64,000 bases of DNA from Polyodon spathula (taxonomy: Eukaryota > Chordata > Actinopteri > Acipenseriformes > Polyodontidae): the NCBI RefSeq assembly GCF_017654505.1, contig NC_054570.1, positions 1,102,074 to 1,166,073 on the forward strand, given 5' to 3'. Under the pieces are notes generated by a model. The model was given only the letters and a program-made list of their open reading frames with translations, was not told where the DNA came from and did no database searches. This document shows, in pieces, positions 1 to 9,963 of this stretch. The first letter of the stretch is position 1; every line of letters starts with the position of its first letter. The position numbers and the translations under genes are program-made.

Positions 1-3
1 GCA

Positions 4-68
<65 letters not shown>
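1..68. repeat. (ATT)n microsatellite
   Basis: A pure ATT/TTA trinucleotide run opens the window and probably continues to its left. No coding content. Confidence 0.95.
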
Positions 69-119
69 CTGTGTGCAAATATTTGTTGTTTTTTTGTTTT
101 AAATCATTGTTAGTAGGGC

Positions 120-329
120 GCTGGACACATACCTTGCAGCATAAACTACACAACCCAGAATGCAGCGTAAACTACATCTCCCGGTGTGCTTTGCGCTCAG
201 CCGCGTCCTCACGCAGGAAGTGGGTGTGTTAGGTGCGGATGAGCTCTTTTATTTGGTTTGTTTTCTCTCTCAGCTGAAGTGTGAGTGTAAGTGTGAGTGT
301 GAGTGTGTTTTCACCTGTAATTAGTAACG
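120..329 (+). promoter_or_regulatory. psenen: psenen promoter and probable noncoding exon 1
   Basis: Two ZNF143/SBS-like motifs are visible: ACTACACAACCCAGAATGCA at 145-164 and ACTACATCTCCCGGTGTGCT at 171-190. Both match the known ACTACA-N-CTCCC-type core found in many housekeeping promoters. An ETS-like AGGAAGTG lies at 215-222. A good splice donor (GTAAGA) follows at 330, and a strong acceptor (pyrimidine tract then CCACAG) ends at 740, 15 bases before the psenen ATG. I infer a noncoding first exon ending at 329 and a 5' UTR intron of about 410 bases. The transcription start is not visible. Confidence 0.55.
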
Positions 330-755
330 GTAAGATGGAATGATTTCATTAAGAATGGAAATGTACTCAAGTGAGAAACTACACAAAAAAAAAAAAACAG
401 AAATGGCTCGTTATGGTAGCATTAGAATTACAAACAAACAAACAGAAACCCACGACTTCTAATCTTTTGTGAAACAAACTGCGTGGGTCACGTTTAATGT
501 TTGATCACGAAATGTCGTGTTTTGGTGTTATGGTGCTTTTCTTGCCGGTGTAAGCGGTTTCCTGGGCAGCACCTGGATAGAGAGGAGCGATGGGCAGCGC
601 ATTGCTCTCCCCTCAGGCGCTGTGTGTGTAATTGCACCGTGCTGAGTTTTCTGTCTCTTATATATTTTATTATGTATGTATGTTTTTTTTTTGCTCCTCT
701 GTGTTCACTTGTGTTTCTGCTCTTCATTTTCTTACCACAGCAATCGCAGTGAAGC

Positions 756-2337
756 ATGAATCTGGAGCGCATGCCGAACGAGGACAAACTGAACCTGTGC
801 AGGAAGTATTACCTGGGTAAGAGACACAGAGAGCAGCCTGTCCACACAGCTAGACAGAGACACACTGAGAGCAGCCTGTCCACACAGCTAGACAGAGACA
901 CACTGAGAGCAGCCTGTCCACACAGCTAGACAGAGACACAGTGAGAGCAGCCTGTCCACACAGCTAGACAGAGACACACTGAGAGCAGCCTGTCCACACA
1001 GCTAGACAGAGACACACTGAGAGCAGCCTGTCCACACAGCTAGACAGAGACACACTGAGAGCAGCCTGTCCACACAGCTAGACAGAGACACACTGAGAGC
1101 AGCCTGTCCACACAGCTAGACAGAGACACAGTGAGAGCAGCCTGTCCACACAGCTAGACAGAGACACACTGAGAGCAGCCTGTCCACACAGCTAGACAGA
1201 GACACAGTGAGAGCAGCCTGTCCACACAGCTAGACAGAGATACAGAGAGCAGCCTGTCCACACAGCTAGGCAGAGATACAGAGAGCAGCCTGTCCACACA
1301 GCTAGACAGAGATACAGAGAGCAGCCTGTCCACACAGCTAGACAGAGACACAGAGCAGCCTGTCCACACAGCTAGACAGAGCTAGACCGGTAGAGAACTA
1401 GATAGACCAGTCATAGGAGCACTCTCACAAAACCATGTACCTGCATATAGAGATCTACAGGTATAGTGTGTGTGTGTGAGTTTATAGTGCTTGCTGGGTC
1501 AGCAGGAAGGAAGCTGTGACAAAACCTACCTTATGAGGACGCAGGCCAAGCCCCCTGTCATGTTTAAACATATATGTTCCTTGTTCCTCGCTGTCTTGTG
1601 AAGCGCTTGGTGATGGTGGTCCACTATGAGAGGCGCTATATAAAACAAAGATTGATTGACATTTCCAGAAGCTCTTCCTTTAGCCCTGAAACTGTCTGAA
1701 TTGTTAATCCACTGATCTCTGCACGCTGACCCTCTCTCTCTCTCTCTCTCTGTCCCAGGTGGCTTTGCCCTGCTCCCCTTCCTGTGGCTCGTCAATGTGG
1801 TCTGGTTTTTCAGGGAAGCCTTCATGAAGCCCGTGTACACGGAGCAGGCGCTGCTCAAAACATGTGAGTCTGGGGTAGAGGGCTGAGTAAAGTAGGAACA
1901 CAACGAAATAAATAAATAAAACAGCAACATTGTAGTCATTGAGAGAGTCTTCTAGTCCAAAGGTTGATTTTTTTACTTCTTCATTAGTCTTACTAAGTTT
2001 ATTTTCTAGTAGAAAGTTCTCGTGTACGTTTTATGAATTAAGGCCCCAGTCTTTGAGGAATCTCAGTAATAAAACCACTCAAGGAAACGGCACTTCAAGT
2101 TCTTGTATCTTTTAACGGACAGGATGTCTCTAGATGTAAGGCGTTGGTCTCTCTCTCTCTCTCTGTTTGTGCGTGTGGCTGACCCCCTCTCTCCCTCTCC
2201 CTCTCAGATGTGAAGCGCTCGGCGCTCGGGCTGCTGTTCTGGGTGGTGGTTCTCACCACGTGGATCACCATCTTCCAGCACTTCAGAGCAGAGTGGGGCG
2301 AGGTGGCGGACTACCTGTCCTTCACCATCCCGCTGGG

Positions 2338-2381
<44 letters not shown>

Positions 2382-2494
2382 CCCCAGACCCCTCACCCCA
2401 CTCTGCCCCTCGGAATCACGTTGCCAGCTGCTTCAGCTTTAAACATTTTGGTTTAGTTTTTCTCTTTCTGAAACATTCAGGGTGTTTCCGCTGA
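756..2494 (+). CDS. psenen: Presenilin enhancer 2 (PEN-2), gamma-secretase subunit, with altered C-terminus
   Basis: PEN-2 is the small multi-pass membrane subunit of gamma-secretase; it binds presenilin and is needed for its endoproteolysis. Coding exons are 756-816, 1759-1863 and 2208-2494, all with GT-AG borders and consistent phase. The start gives [20 protein letters not shown], essentially the PEN-2 N-terminus. Exon 2 gives [20 protein letters not shown] and exon 3 gives the second hydrophobic region and [13 protein letters not shown]-2 normally ends two residues after that glycine, at about 101 residues. Here the next in-frame codons are ATG and then an (AGAGAG)n run, so the frame continues as M(RE)n plus about 40 residues to a TGA at 2492-2494, about 150 residues in all. 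A TGA at 2340-2342 lies one base out of frame. This is either an unusual tail or a small deletion or assembly error at the stop. Intron 1 is filled by a 38-bp minisatellite. Confidence 0.93.
818..1386. repeat. 38-bp minisatellite in psenen intron 1
   Basis: About 15 copies of a 38-bp unit containing CCTGTCCACACAGCTAGACA; later copies lose a few bases. The array begins immediately at the exon 1 splice donor, so the donor sequence GTAAGAGACACAGAG is continuous with the first unit. Confidence 0.95.
1575..1665 (+). repeat. 3' tail of an old LINE/SINE
   Basis: The stretch GTGAAGCGCTTGGTGATGG... then GGCGCTATATAAAACAAAG ending in ATTGATTG has the form of the 3' end of common fish L2-like LINE/SINE elements. 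A second (ATTG)n tail is at 3062-3110. The rest of these elements is not recognisable. Confidence 0.6.
2341..2378. repeat. (GA)n microsatellite overlapping the psenen stop region
   Basis: A pure GA run of about 38 bases begins at the base after the first A of the out-of-frame TGA (2340-2342). It is translated as alternating Arg-Glu in the psenen frame. Confidence 0.95.
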
Positions 2495-3584
2495 AAACGC
2501 ATCCCAGTAGCTTCTATAGATAGGTATGTGTAGTGTGTGCCGCCTGCATGGTGTTGTCCTGCTCTCTCTCTCTTTGAGTGGGGTTGTAATGGAGATCAGA
2601 ACAGCTGAGCCGGCTTGTAATGTTGTTCAGTTAAAAGATGAAAATGGTGACGCGTTTCAGATTGGCAGAGTGCGTGTCTTACTATTAAACTCATTGTAAA
2701 ACCAGGAATGGATCAAACTGCTTTGCAACGGGAGTCCATCCCTGAATTAACTTGTCTAACCACTGGAAACACTGCAGTGGCAGCGATGGCTAAACCTGGT
2801 CTGATTTGTGCAACATGGCGCTTCTGCTTCAGATCCCGTCATCACTCGTGAATAACGAGGTGCACATGCTGAAATGTGTTAAGAATGGGCGCTGGGATTG
2901 CTTTGTTTGACTGGAAACTAGATTGATCGTCTTTCTTTGTTTCTTATGGTAAAGTTTTCCATTCGGAGGACACCTTGTAACAAACCTCAGCCAGGAGTTA
3001 CACATGTGAAACGTTGCGTTGTCAAAAGGGTAGGGAGCACACGGTGTAGGCTTGCTTGACTGACTGATTGATTGATTGATTGATTGACTGTGATTGAGTG
3101 ATTGATTTCAGTCAGTATTCCCTCACAGTCTTCTCTGTGTATATTTGAAACCTGTCCATGTGGCAGTGATAGTGTGGAAAGAGGTCTTATTTTACCTGCA
3201 GTGTCCTGAAGGAGCTGTGCGATGGCTTCCAAGGGGGGGGTGCTACGGTACGGGACGCCTCTTCGGGGGAGGTCCAGGGGTTTCGGAGGGGGCGACGGAG
3301 AAGGGGAGTCTCTCTGAAACGACCTGAAGGGTTAACAGAAATACAAACTATTTCATATCGAGGTAATGAAACACCTGATAATGAAAAACACTGAAGAAAA
3401 AAAAATAGTTTTGTCATCTTACTGTGGTAAAAGCTGACACCTTGTGAAAACTAAAATAAAACCTGGTATATTTACGCACACAGTCTATCCTTCCTGTCTT
3501 TCTACGTTCAACTGAAACTGAACCGGGCGCCCTACCGGGGATTAACCAGTTACCAGTCAACCAGAAAGGAAACAGACCTATAAA
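2495..3584. other. Intergenic, psenen 3' flank
   Basis: No gene seen. Bases 2680-2745 hold a short dispersed repeat (GTAAAACCAGGAATGG...) that recurs near 20340, 26640, 32700 and 56340. An (ATTG)n tail of an old retroelement lies at 3062-3110. Confidence 0.5.
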
Positions 3585-3790
3585 ACTACATTTCCCATGG
3601 GGCAGCAGCGGCACAATTTGTTGAATTGTAGTCCAATCTCATCCGGTCCGATCGGCGATTGGATTTGAGCAGTATAGAGAAGTGACGGCGATGTCCACCA
3701 ACGAGAACAAGAGGCAGTCCTCGGAATTGACCAATGGGGGAAGAGTAAAGTCTGTCACTGGAGCTGATAAATCTAAACTAGCGAGAAGCC
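3585..3790 (+). promoter_or_regulatory. Promoter-like site with a possible orphan first exon
   Basis: ACTACATTTCCCATGGGGCA at 3585-3604 resembles the ZNF143 core. It is followed by an ATG at 3691 opening MSTNENKRQSSELTNGGR. Two potential donors follow: AGA|GTAAAG near 3747 and CAG|GTTACT near 3800. I do not recognise the peptide, and no matching downstream exon was found before the receptor gene on the other strand. It could be the distal first exon of a plus-strand gene further right, or a chance promoter-like sequence. Confidence 0.25.
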
Positions 3791-3799
3791 CTGACCCAG

Positions 3800-5365
3800 G
3801 TTACTGCCAACCGCAGTGTACTCTGCTAACAGCTCAGGGGCGCTTTTCAACTCCGGACATACGCTTCCTGTTTATATCTTGTTCTCATTTTGAAGGTGGT
3901 TTTATTTTTCCTTTTAAAAGTTCGTTTTGAATATTTAGTGGCTTGAAAAAAACGCACTGGGACAAATATTCCACCATTCAAACAGCTGCTGCTTGAAATG
4001 TCAACATGTGTATCGTGTGCAGATTGCTGTCCGCGCTCTATAAAGGCTGGAGTTTGTGGTTGTGTGTAAAAGCAGAACTTGCTTTTTTTTGCCTGTACCT
4101 GATCTTTCAAATAACACAAACTCACATGCCCTGTGTCTATACTAGCATAACAAAATGAAAAAAAAAAAGGGAAGCCAGTTTTATTCTGGCAGCTGCTCTA
4201 TCATTGGTTGCCTTCCTGCTGTTCCCAGGAAACGACTTGTTCCAGAAATAGATGATTATTAGAAGACAAGCAGGGACACTATGACTAACAAACCCCCAGG
4301 CTTTTTTCATACAAACACCCTTAGCAAAGACTTGGCCTTCTTCACAGTAACAAGAAGCTGTCTCACGAGGCGCGGTTATTGACCCATCGAGTGTAATTGT
4401 GTGTTTTGTACGAGGTGCACGTCTTCGTAAAGCTGCGGTTTGGCTGATGTGTGTGTGTGTGTCCCGATGGAAAAATAATTACAGAATAAAAACTGCTTCT
4501 CAAAACAACACAAAACTCTATAAATAACACAGGGAAGTGGAGTGCATTTCAAAGCCAGGTTTTCATTTCCTCATGCAAAGAACCGGTTTGATCTGAGCGA
4601 TTACTGCAGGGATCACCTCACTCTTCAACGGTTGGAGAGTTTCACATGTGTTCTTTTAAGCACTGGGCAGCAACCCTTTAAAAAAACAACAGGAATTTGG
4701 AAAGCAGCAGAAATGAGGGTGGGGGGGTATGAAGTATTTCTGTGGATAAGTGAATCCCATTTAATAACTACATCATATATTGAACCTTTTCACATTAGAG
4801 TAACCCACTTTGCCATATAAGGAATAAAACCAGCACACAGTCTGCCTCAATTCACAAAGACTGCTTTATTATTATCATCTCCTCTGCAAGAGAATATTTT
4901 TAAAAAAAGTGATAAAGGCAAAGAATAAAAACAGGCCTGTCTGTGCACCAGTGCAAAAAAAAAGGACAAAAAAAGCACTGGAACCCATTATGTCACCGTG
5001 GTTACTGTGGGTTTCGTACACAGGATATGCATATTTTTGGCTGTGCTGCACTTTTACATTTCTTATTAAGGGCAGCAAATTTCTAGAGGGGAATCGGTCA
5101 TATTAACATCTTATAAGTCATGTTTGAGAAGCCAACCAAGTAAAAATAAAAAAATATATATAAAAAAAGCACGTTTTTAGTAGTGGTTCATGAGTTCCAG
5201 GTCTGATGCAGAGTGGTGTAATCAGTTAATATACGCGATGTGTTAGGTGTGTGAGCGTCAAGTTTGATCACCCCAAACTGCAATGAGATGGCAGTTGTTT
5301 GTTGTGAACCAAGCTCACCTACGGACTCCTGTAATGTTTCCAACTATATCCCCCTTGGTCACAAA
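3800..5365. other. Intergenic, AT-rich, no gene seen
   Basis: No convincing exon on either strand; the longest open frames are short and low in complexity. Confidence 0.4.
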
Positions 5366-5367
5366 TT

Positions 5368-5373
5368 TTTATT
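5368..5373 (-). terminator. Poly(A) signal of the receptor gene
   Basis: AATAAA on the minus strand, about 107 bases past the stop codon. Confidence 0.5.
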
Positions 5374-5479
5374 TAACTCTGGAGTTCGGGAGGCTGCCCA
5401 GCCAAAACAGACAAAAAAATAAAATAAAACACACACGCACTATAAAATAGATACAGATAGGAACCGTAACATGGTACAA

Positions 5480-6571
5480 TCATAAAGCAGTGACTGAAAG
5501 GGGATTTGCAAGTCTGTATGTACTCGGTATGGTCCAGTGTTCGGTGCGGTTCACAGTCTCCGGCTTCAGGCTCACCCTGCAGTGCTGTCCTGTGGAGCGC
5601 CGGGATGCGCTCAGGGAGTACACAGTCCCCTCCTCCACGAAGGCGCTTTCAATCGCCAGCAGGATGGACTTCTTGAACTTCTCCCGGAAGTCCTGACACA
5701 TGCACACGTAGAGAATTGGGTTCATGCAGCTGTTGAAGAAAGCCATGCCAGTGGCGATGGGCATCCCGAAATGCACCAGCATCCACAGAAAAGAGTCTTG
5801 TGTTTCATGGGCTCTCAGTTCCACGAGCTGGAGGACGTGAAATGGAAGCCAGCAAACGAAAAAGGTCACAATGACGGCAACCACGATTCGGAGCGGTTTG
5901 TAAGAGCGCTGCCGCTGCTTGGCGCAGTGCCGTTGCGCGATGAGGATGTAGCAGGAGATGATGACCAGGAAAGGGAAGAGAAAGGCAAAGAAGAACCGCA
6001 TCAGGGTCAGGGTCTTGTGCACCCTCAACAGGGCTTTGGATGAATAGTTGTGGCGCCGGAGGACGCAGTACGTCACGTTGTGATTCTCGACCGCGTCGCG
6101 GAAAGCCAAATAGGGGGAGCTCATGAGGAGGGCGGCCGCCCAGAGAAGGAAGCAGGCGAGGTAGGCCTTCTGGACTGTGCGGAAGTTGTGTGCCCAAACC
6201 GCGGCCACCACGGAGATGCAGCGGTCCAGGCTGATGGCGGCGAGGAGGAACACACTGCCGTACATCGTCGTGACCAGGACCCACGAGTTCAGCTTGCACA
6301 CGAAGCCCCCGAAGACCCACCTGAATCCCAGTGCGTTGGTGGCGATGGTGAGGGGCAGGAAAGCGGTGAAGGTGAAGTCGGCGACGGCCAGGTTGAGGAA
6401 CCACACGGTGTTGACCGTCTTCTTCATCTTGAAGCCGGTGATCCAGACGACCAGGCCGTTGCCCGTGGTGCCCAGGAGGAAGGTGAGGGAGTACAGGACC
6501 GTGGAGAGCACGTGCAGCCCATGCAGGGCGCTCTTGTTCGCAGGCTCGCTGGCAGTGCCATTGTCAGACAT
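5480..6571 (-). CDS. Chemoattractant GPCR, CMKLR1/FPR group
   Basis: A single coding exon encodes 363 residues with seven hydrophobic segments, so this is a rhodopsin-like plasma-membrane receptor. The N-terminus has two N-glycosylation sequons (NGT, NKS). The NLAVADFTF motif in TM2, the DRC motif after TM3 (SLDRCISVV, as in CMKLR1 and FPRs instead of DRY), CWLP in TM6 and NPILY in TM7 place it with chemerin and formyl-peptide receptors. The TM3 position of the FPR1 ligand-binding Asp106 is Val here and the Arg201 position is Leu, which is more like CMKLR1; this alignment is from memory. The frame is open upstream to 6601, but minus-strand CTTTTCAG ends at 6585, so an acceptor is likely there and the Met at 6571 (MSDNGT) is preferred. 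The exon containing the 5' UTR start is not identified. Ligand unknown. Confidence 0.9.
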   Translation of the reverse strand: MSDNGTASEPANKSALHGLHVLSTVLYSLTFLLGTTGNGLVVWITGFKMKKTVNTVWFLNLAVADFTFTAFLPLTIATNALGFRWVFGGFVCKLNSWVLVTTMYGSVFLLAAISLDRCISVVAAVWAHNFRTVQKAYLACFLLWAAALLMSSPYLAFRDAVENHNVTYCVLRRHNYSSKALLRVHKTLTLMRFFFAFLFPFLVIISCYILIAQRHCAKQRQRSYKPLRIVVAVIVTFFVCWLPFHVLQLVELRAHETQDSFLWMLVHFGMPIATGMAFFNSCMNPILYVCMCQDFREKFKKSILLAIESAFVEEGTVYSLSASRRSTGQHCRVSLKPETVNRTEHWTIPSTYRLANPLSVTAL

Positions 6572-6583
6572 CTTCGGAATCTC

Positions 6584-6600
6584 GCTGAAAAGAAATGACA
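6584..6600 (-). promoter_or_regulatory. Probable splice acceptor in the receptor 5' UTR
   Basis: On the minus strand TGTCATTTCTTTTCAG precedes CGAGATTCCGAAG and the ATG at 6571. This is the usual layout of a chemoattractant receptor whose whole coding region lies in the second exon. Confidence 0.55.
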
Positions 6601-6819
6601 TATCGCTTAACGAGTTTGTGGAGCGCAGCTGTTTAACACGCAGCAGAGCTACATTGAGAGATGCAACTAAAACTCACGCAATAATATCCCCTGACAATAC
6701 ATTTGGACCTGTGAAGACAGATGGCTAATCTCACCTACATCATTTATGAAAAAGACAAAACAGTATTTGCAATAAGAATGACTGAGAAGGATTGCAAACA
6801 TAATACAAAGGAATCTGTG

Positions 6820-6822
<3 letters not shown>

Positions 6823-6892
<70 letters not shown>

Positions 6893-6935
6893 CACCTATA
6901 TATATATAAGATATATATATATATAAGACACACAC
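6823..6935. repeat. (TA)n microsatellite
   Basis: A long TA dinucleotide run with small interruptions, upstream of the receptor gene. Confidence 0.95.
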
Positions 6936-6940
6936 ACACA

Positions 6941-7640
6941 CACTGCTCTGCTTGACATATACATTGAATACATGAGCTATAGTCACTGATCAGCAATAGA
7001 GCCCAAACGCTGCTCTGCTTGACTCGGTCTCTTCTAGTTTCAATAACACTGATGAAGGCACTAGAGCCCAAACGCTGGTCTGCTTGACTCAGTCTCTTCT
7101 AGTTTCAATAACACTGATGAAGGCACTAGAGCCCAAACGCTGGTCTGCTTGACTCGGTCTCTTCTAGTTTCAATAACACTGATGAAGGCACTAGAGCCCA
7201 AACGCTGCTCTGCTTGACTCACTCTCTTCTAGTTTCAATAACACTGATGAAGGCACTAGAGCCCAAACGCTGGTCTGCTTGACTCGGTCTCTTCTAGTTT
7301 CAATAACACTGATGAAGGCACTGGAGCCCAAACGCTGGTCTGCTTGACTCGGTCTCTTCTAGTTTCAATAACACTGATGAAGGCACTGGAGCCCAAACGC
7401 TGGTCTGCTTGACTCGGTCTCTTCTAGTTTCAATAACACTGATGAAGGCACTAGAGCCCAAACGCTGGTCTGCTTGACTCGGTCTCTTCTAGTTTCAATA
7501 AGACTGATGAAGGCACTGGAGCCCAAACGCTGCTCTGCTTGACTCAGTTTAGTTTCAGTAACGCTGATGAAGGCACTGGAGCCCAAACGCTGGCCTGCTT
7601 GACTCAGTTTAGTTTCAGTAACGCTGATGAAGGCACTAGT
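6941..7640. repeat. 65-bp satellite, about 10 copies
   Basis: The unit contains GAGCCCAAACGCTGGTCTGC and TTTCAATAACACTGATGAAG. The period is 65 bp, with the last two copies shortened. The same unit in inverse orientation forms the array at 42840-43170. Confidence 0.95.
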
Positions 7641-8322
7641 CCTGTTGTCTTTAAAATGCCTTTTAAACAAATTGAAATCCATGCTACTGATACGATGGAC
7701 TGGGAGTTGAGAAGCACTAAGTGGGGGTATGGGGGGTGGGCTTCACTGAACCAGAAATTAATAAACCAGCCACTTTATATAAAGTAACCATTATCAAACA
7801 GTCAACACACATTTATATAAAGTAACCATTTATATAAAGTAACCATTATCAGTCAACACACATTTGTTAAGCTGGATTTTACAAGTTAATAAAAGTAAAC
7901 ATTGTTACCTTCTTGTTTGGCAGCAGCTCTTGCAGGTGATAGTGATAATACTTTGGCAGCGCAATAGAAGCATTGTGCTGTATTGTGGCACACGGTGTTC
8001 AGATAACAGTTTTATTAAATTGAACACTATGCCTGCTTTTTATACCTGCATAATTAAACAGCTGTAAAAACAATAATAAATATAATAACAATCAGCATTA
8101 AAAATCAATGAAATAATAATAATAATAATAATGTTTGCCTACCCAAATTTTTTTTTTAAATTTGATCCAAAATTTCTAGTTGTAGCTGTTCTAGCTGTAA
8201 CCCCAGAAGTTTCAATTGAGAGCAGAGAAGTGGTAGTCGGTCTCTCTGTTAATACAGCTCTCTCTCTCTCTCTGTCTCAATACAGCACTCTCTTGCTCTC
8301 TCTCTCTCTCACTGTGTGCCTG

Positions 8323-8412
<90 letters not shown>

Positions 8413-9085
8413 GTTCTGGGTGGGGGGTAATTGCTAATTGCCCTTGATGAGGTAAATTTGCACAGTAATCTCACAGTTTTTCCCCTATGCTTTCCCCTGG
8501 TTATGCTGTCCTTGGTATTTCTTTGTGATTACACTTTGCTTTGCTGTGGTTGTATTATAGCAAACCTTTATCAGAATAATATGCACGCCGGTTACAGCAG
8601 CAGCCACAGGCAGCATGTGTAGCTGAGATACACCCTGGAAACCCTCCAGAACTCAAACGATCATTCTCTTCGGATCCACTCTACCTGGGCTTCCTATTAC
8701 CAGCCCTTCCTGATCAGTGATGTGCTTGTGGGCTATCCAGTCAAACCTGTGACGAATATATCTCTGGTGTTTATCTGCCTGTCGCTGTGAGAGGGTTTTG
8801 TGTCTGTGGTTAGTGCCTGGTATTTGAATGGCTAGATACTGCTTCTCTCTCACACACACTGATTCATATCACCATGCAGAACAAGAGTCTCATTCTTTAC
8901 AGCTCTGCTGGGTTTGTATAGATAGGTCAATATCTGATCCTGTGGTTATCAACACTGCTTCTCTAGACCACCACCTAGTGGAGACAAAACTGAAAAACAA
9001 CTATACAGGACAATATAAACACACACACACACACATACAGTCCACAGAGACACTAACACGCTGTCACTTCAGATTCAAGCCTTTC
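7641..9085. other. Intergenic between receptor and protease
   Basis: No gene seen. It contains a long (CT)n microsatellite and AT-rich sequence. Confidence 0.5.
8266..8411. repeat. (CT)n microsatellite
   Basis: CT dinucleotide run, pure from about 8325. Confidence 0.95.
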
Positions 9086-9091
9086 TTTATT
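9086..9091 (-). terminator. Poly(A) signal of the protease gene
   Basis: AATAAA on the minus strand, 44 bases past the stop codon. Such short 3' UTRs are typical of pancreatic protease genes. Confidence 0.75.
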
Positions 9092-9134
9092 TCACAGTCT
9101 CTCAGGTACAGCGGTAGCAGGTGTCCGTGAAGCT

Positions 9135-9928
9135 CTAGTTGTACGCCACAGTGTTATCGATCCAGCTGCGCAGCGCAGCCACGCGGGCGTACACGGCAGG
9201 TGCCTGCACACTGCAGTCCTGGGTGCCCCAGGACACGATGCCCACGAGATCCCAGGTCCCGCTGCGCTCACACACCAGCGGCCCGCCGGAGTCACCCTGG
9301 GGGAAGAGAGGCAGGGGTTAACAGAGGGGGGAGCACGGAACCTGCCGGCTAGGTGTGTGACTCACCCTGCACACCACACGACCGTGCCTTTACCAATGGC
9401 TAGTACAGGTATGGAATGCATAGATATTTGGTTTTTTTCTCACAATGAGTGGTTGTCATTCGCGTGGCGTGTATTTACCTGGCAGGACGAGGCTCCGGAA
9501 GCACCAGCGCAGATCATCACGTCAGAGATCTTGTTGCCCCAGTACTGTTTGCAGGAGCTGGGGGAGAGGAGGGGCAGAGCGACCTGCTGCAGAATGGCTG
9601 GGCTGGCTGCAAAGAGACCGCATTCCGCATGTCACACACATCCAGAGAAGAGCTTATCAGAGTGCCATGAAGCTCGGCATTAACAATACATAGCAGGCAT
9701 TACTGACAGGATCAGGCTCTGCGGAGATACATATTTATAGATTTATATATATATAATATATATATATGGAGCTGTCTGTCTGTCTGTCACACTCATGATT
9801 GACGTTGCACAACGGCTTCATCCAGAGCAGTCGAGAGGTGACACATTATTCCGTTGCTATTTCTTATTCTGTATATGCTGCTGTCGTTTGCACCCTGTGG
9901 TTTTTGCTCAAAAAGTCTGTACAGCGGG

Positions 9929-9963
<35 letters not shown>

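Noticed and set aside
5537..6598. Plus-strand frames opposite the receptor gene
   Set aside because: Antisense shadows; the minus-strand frame has all seven membrane segments.
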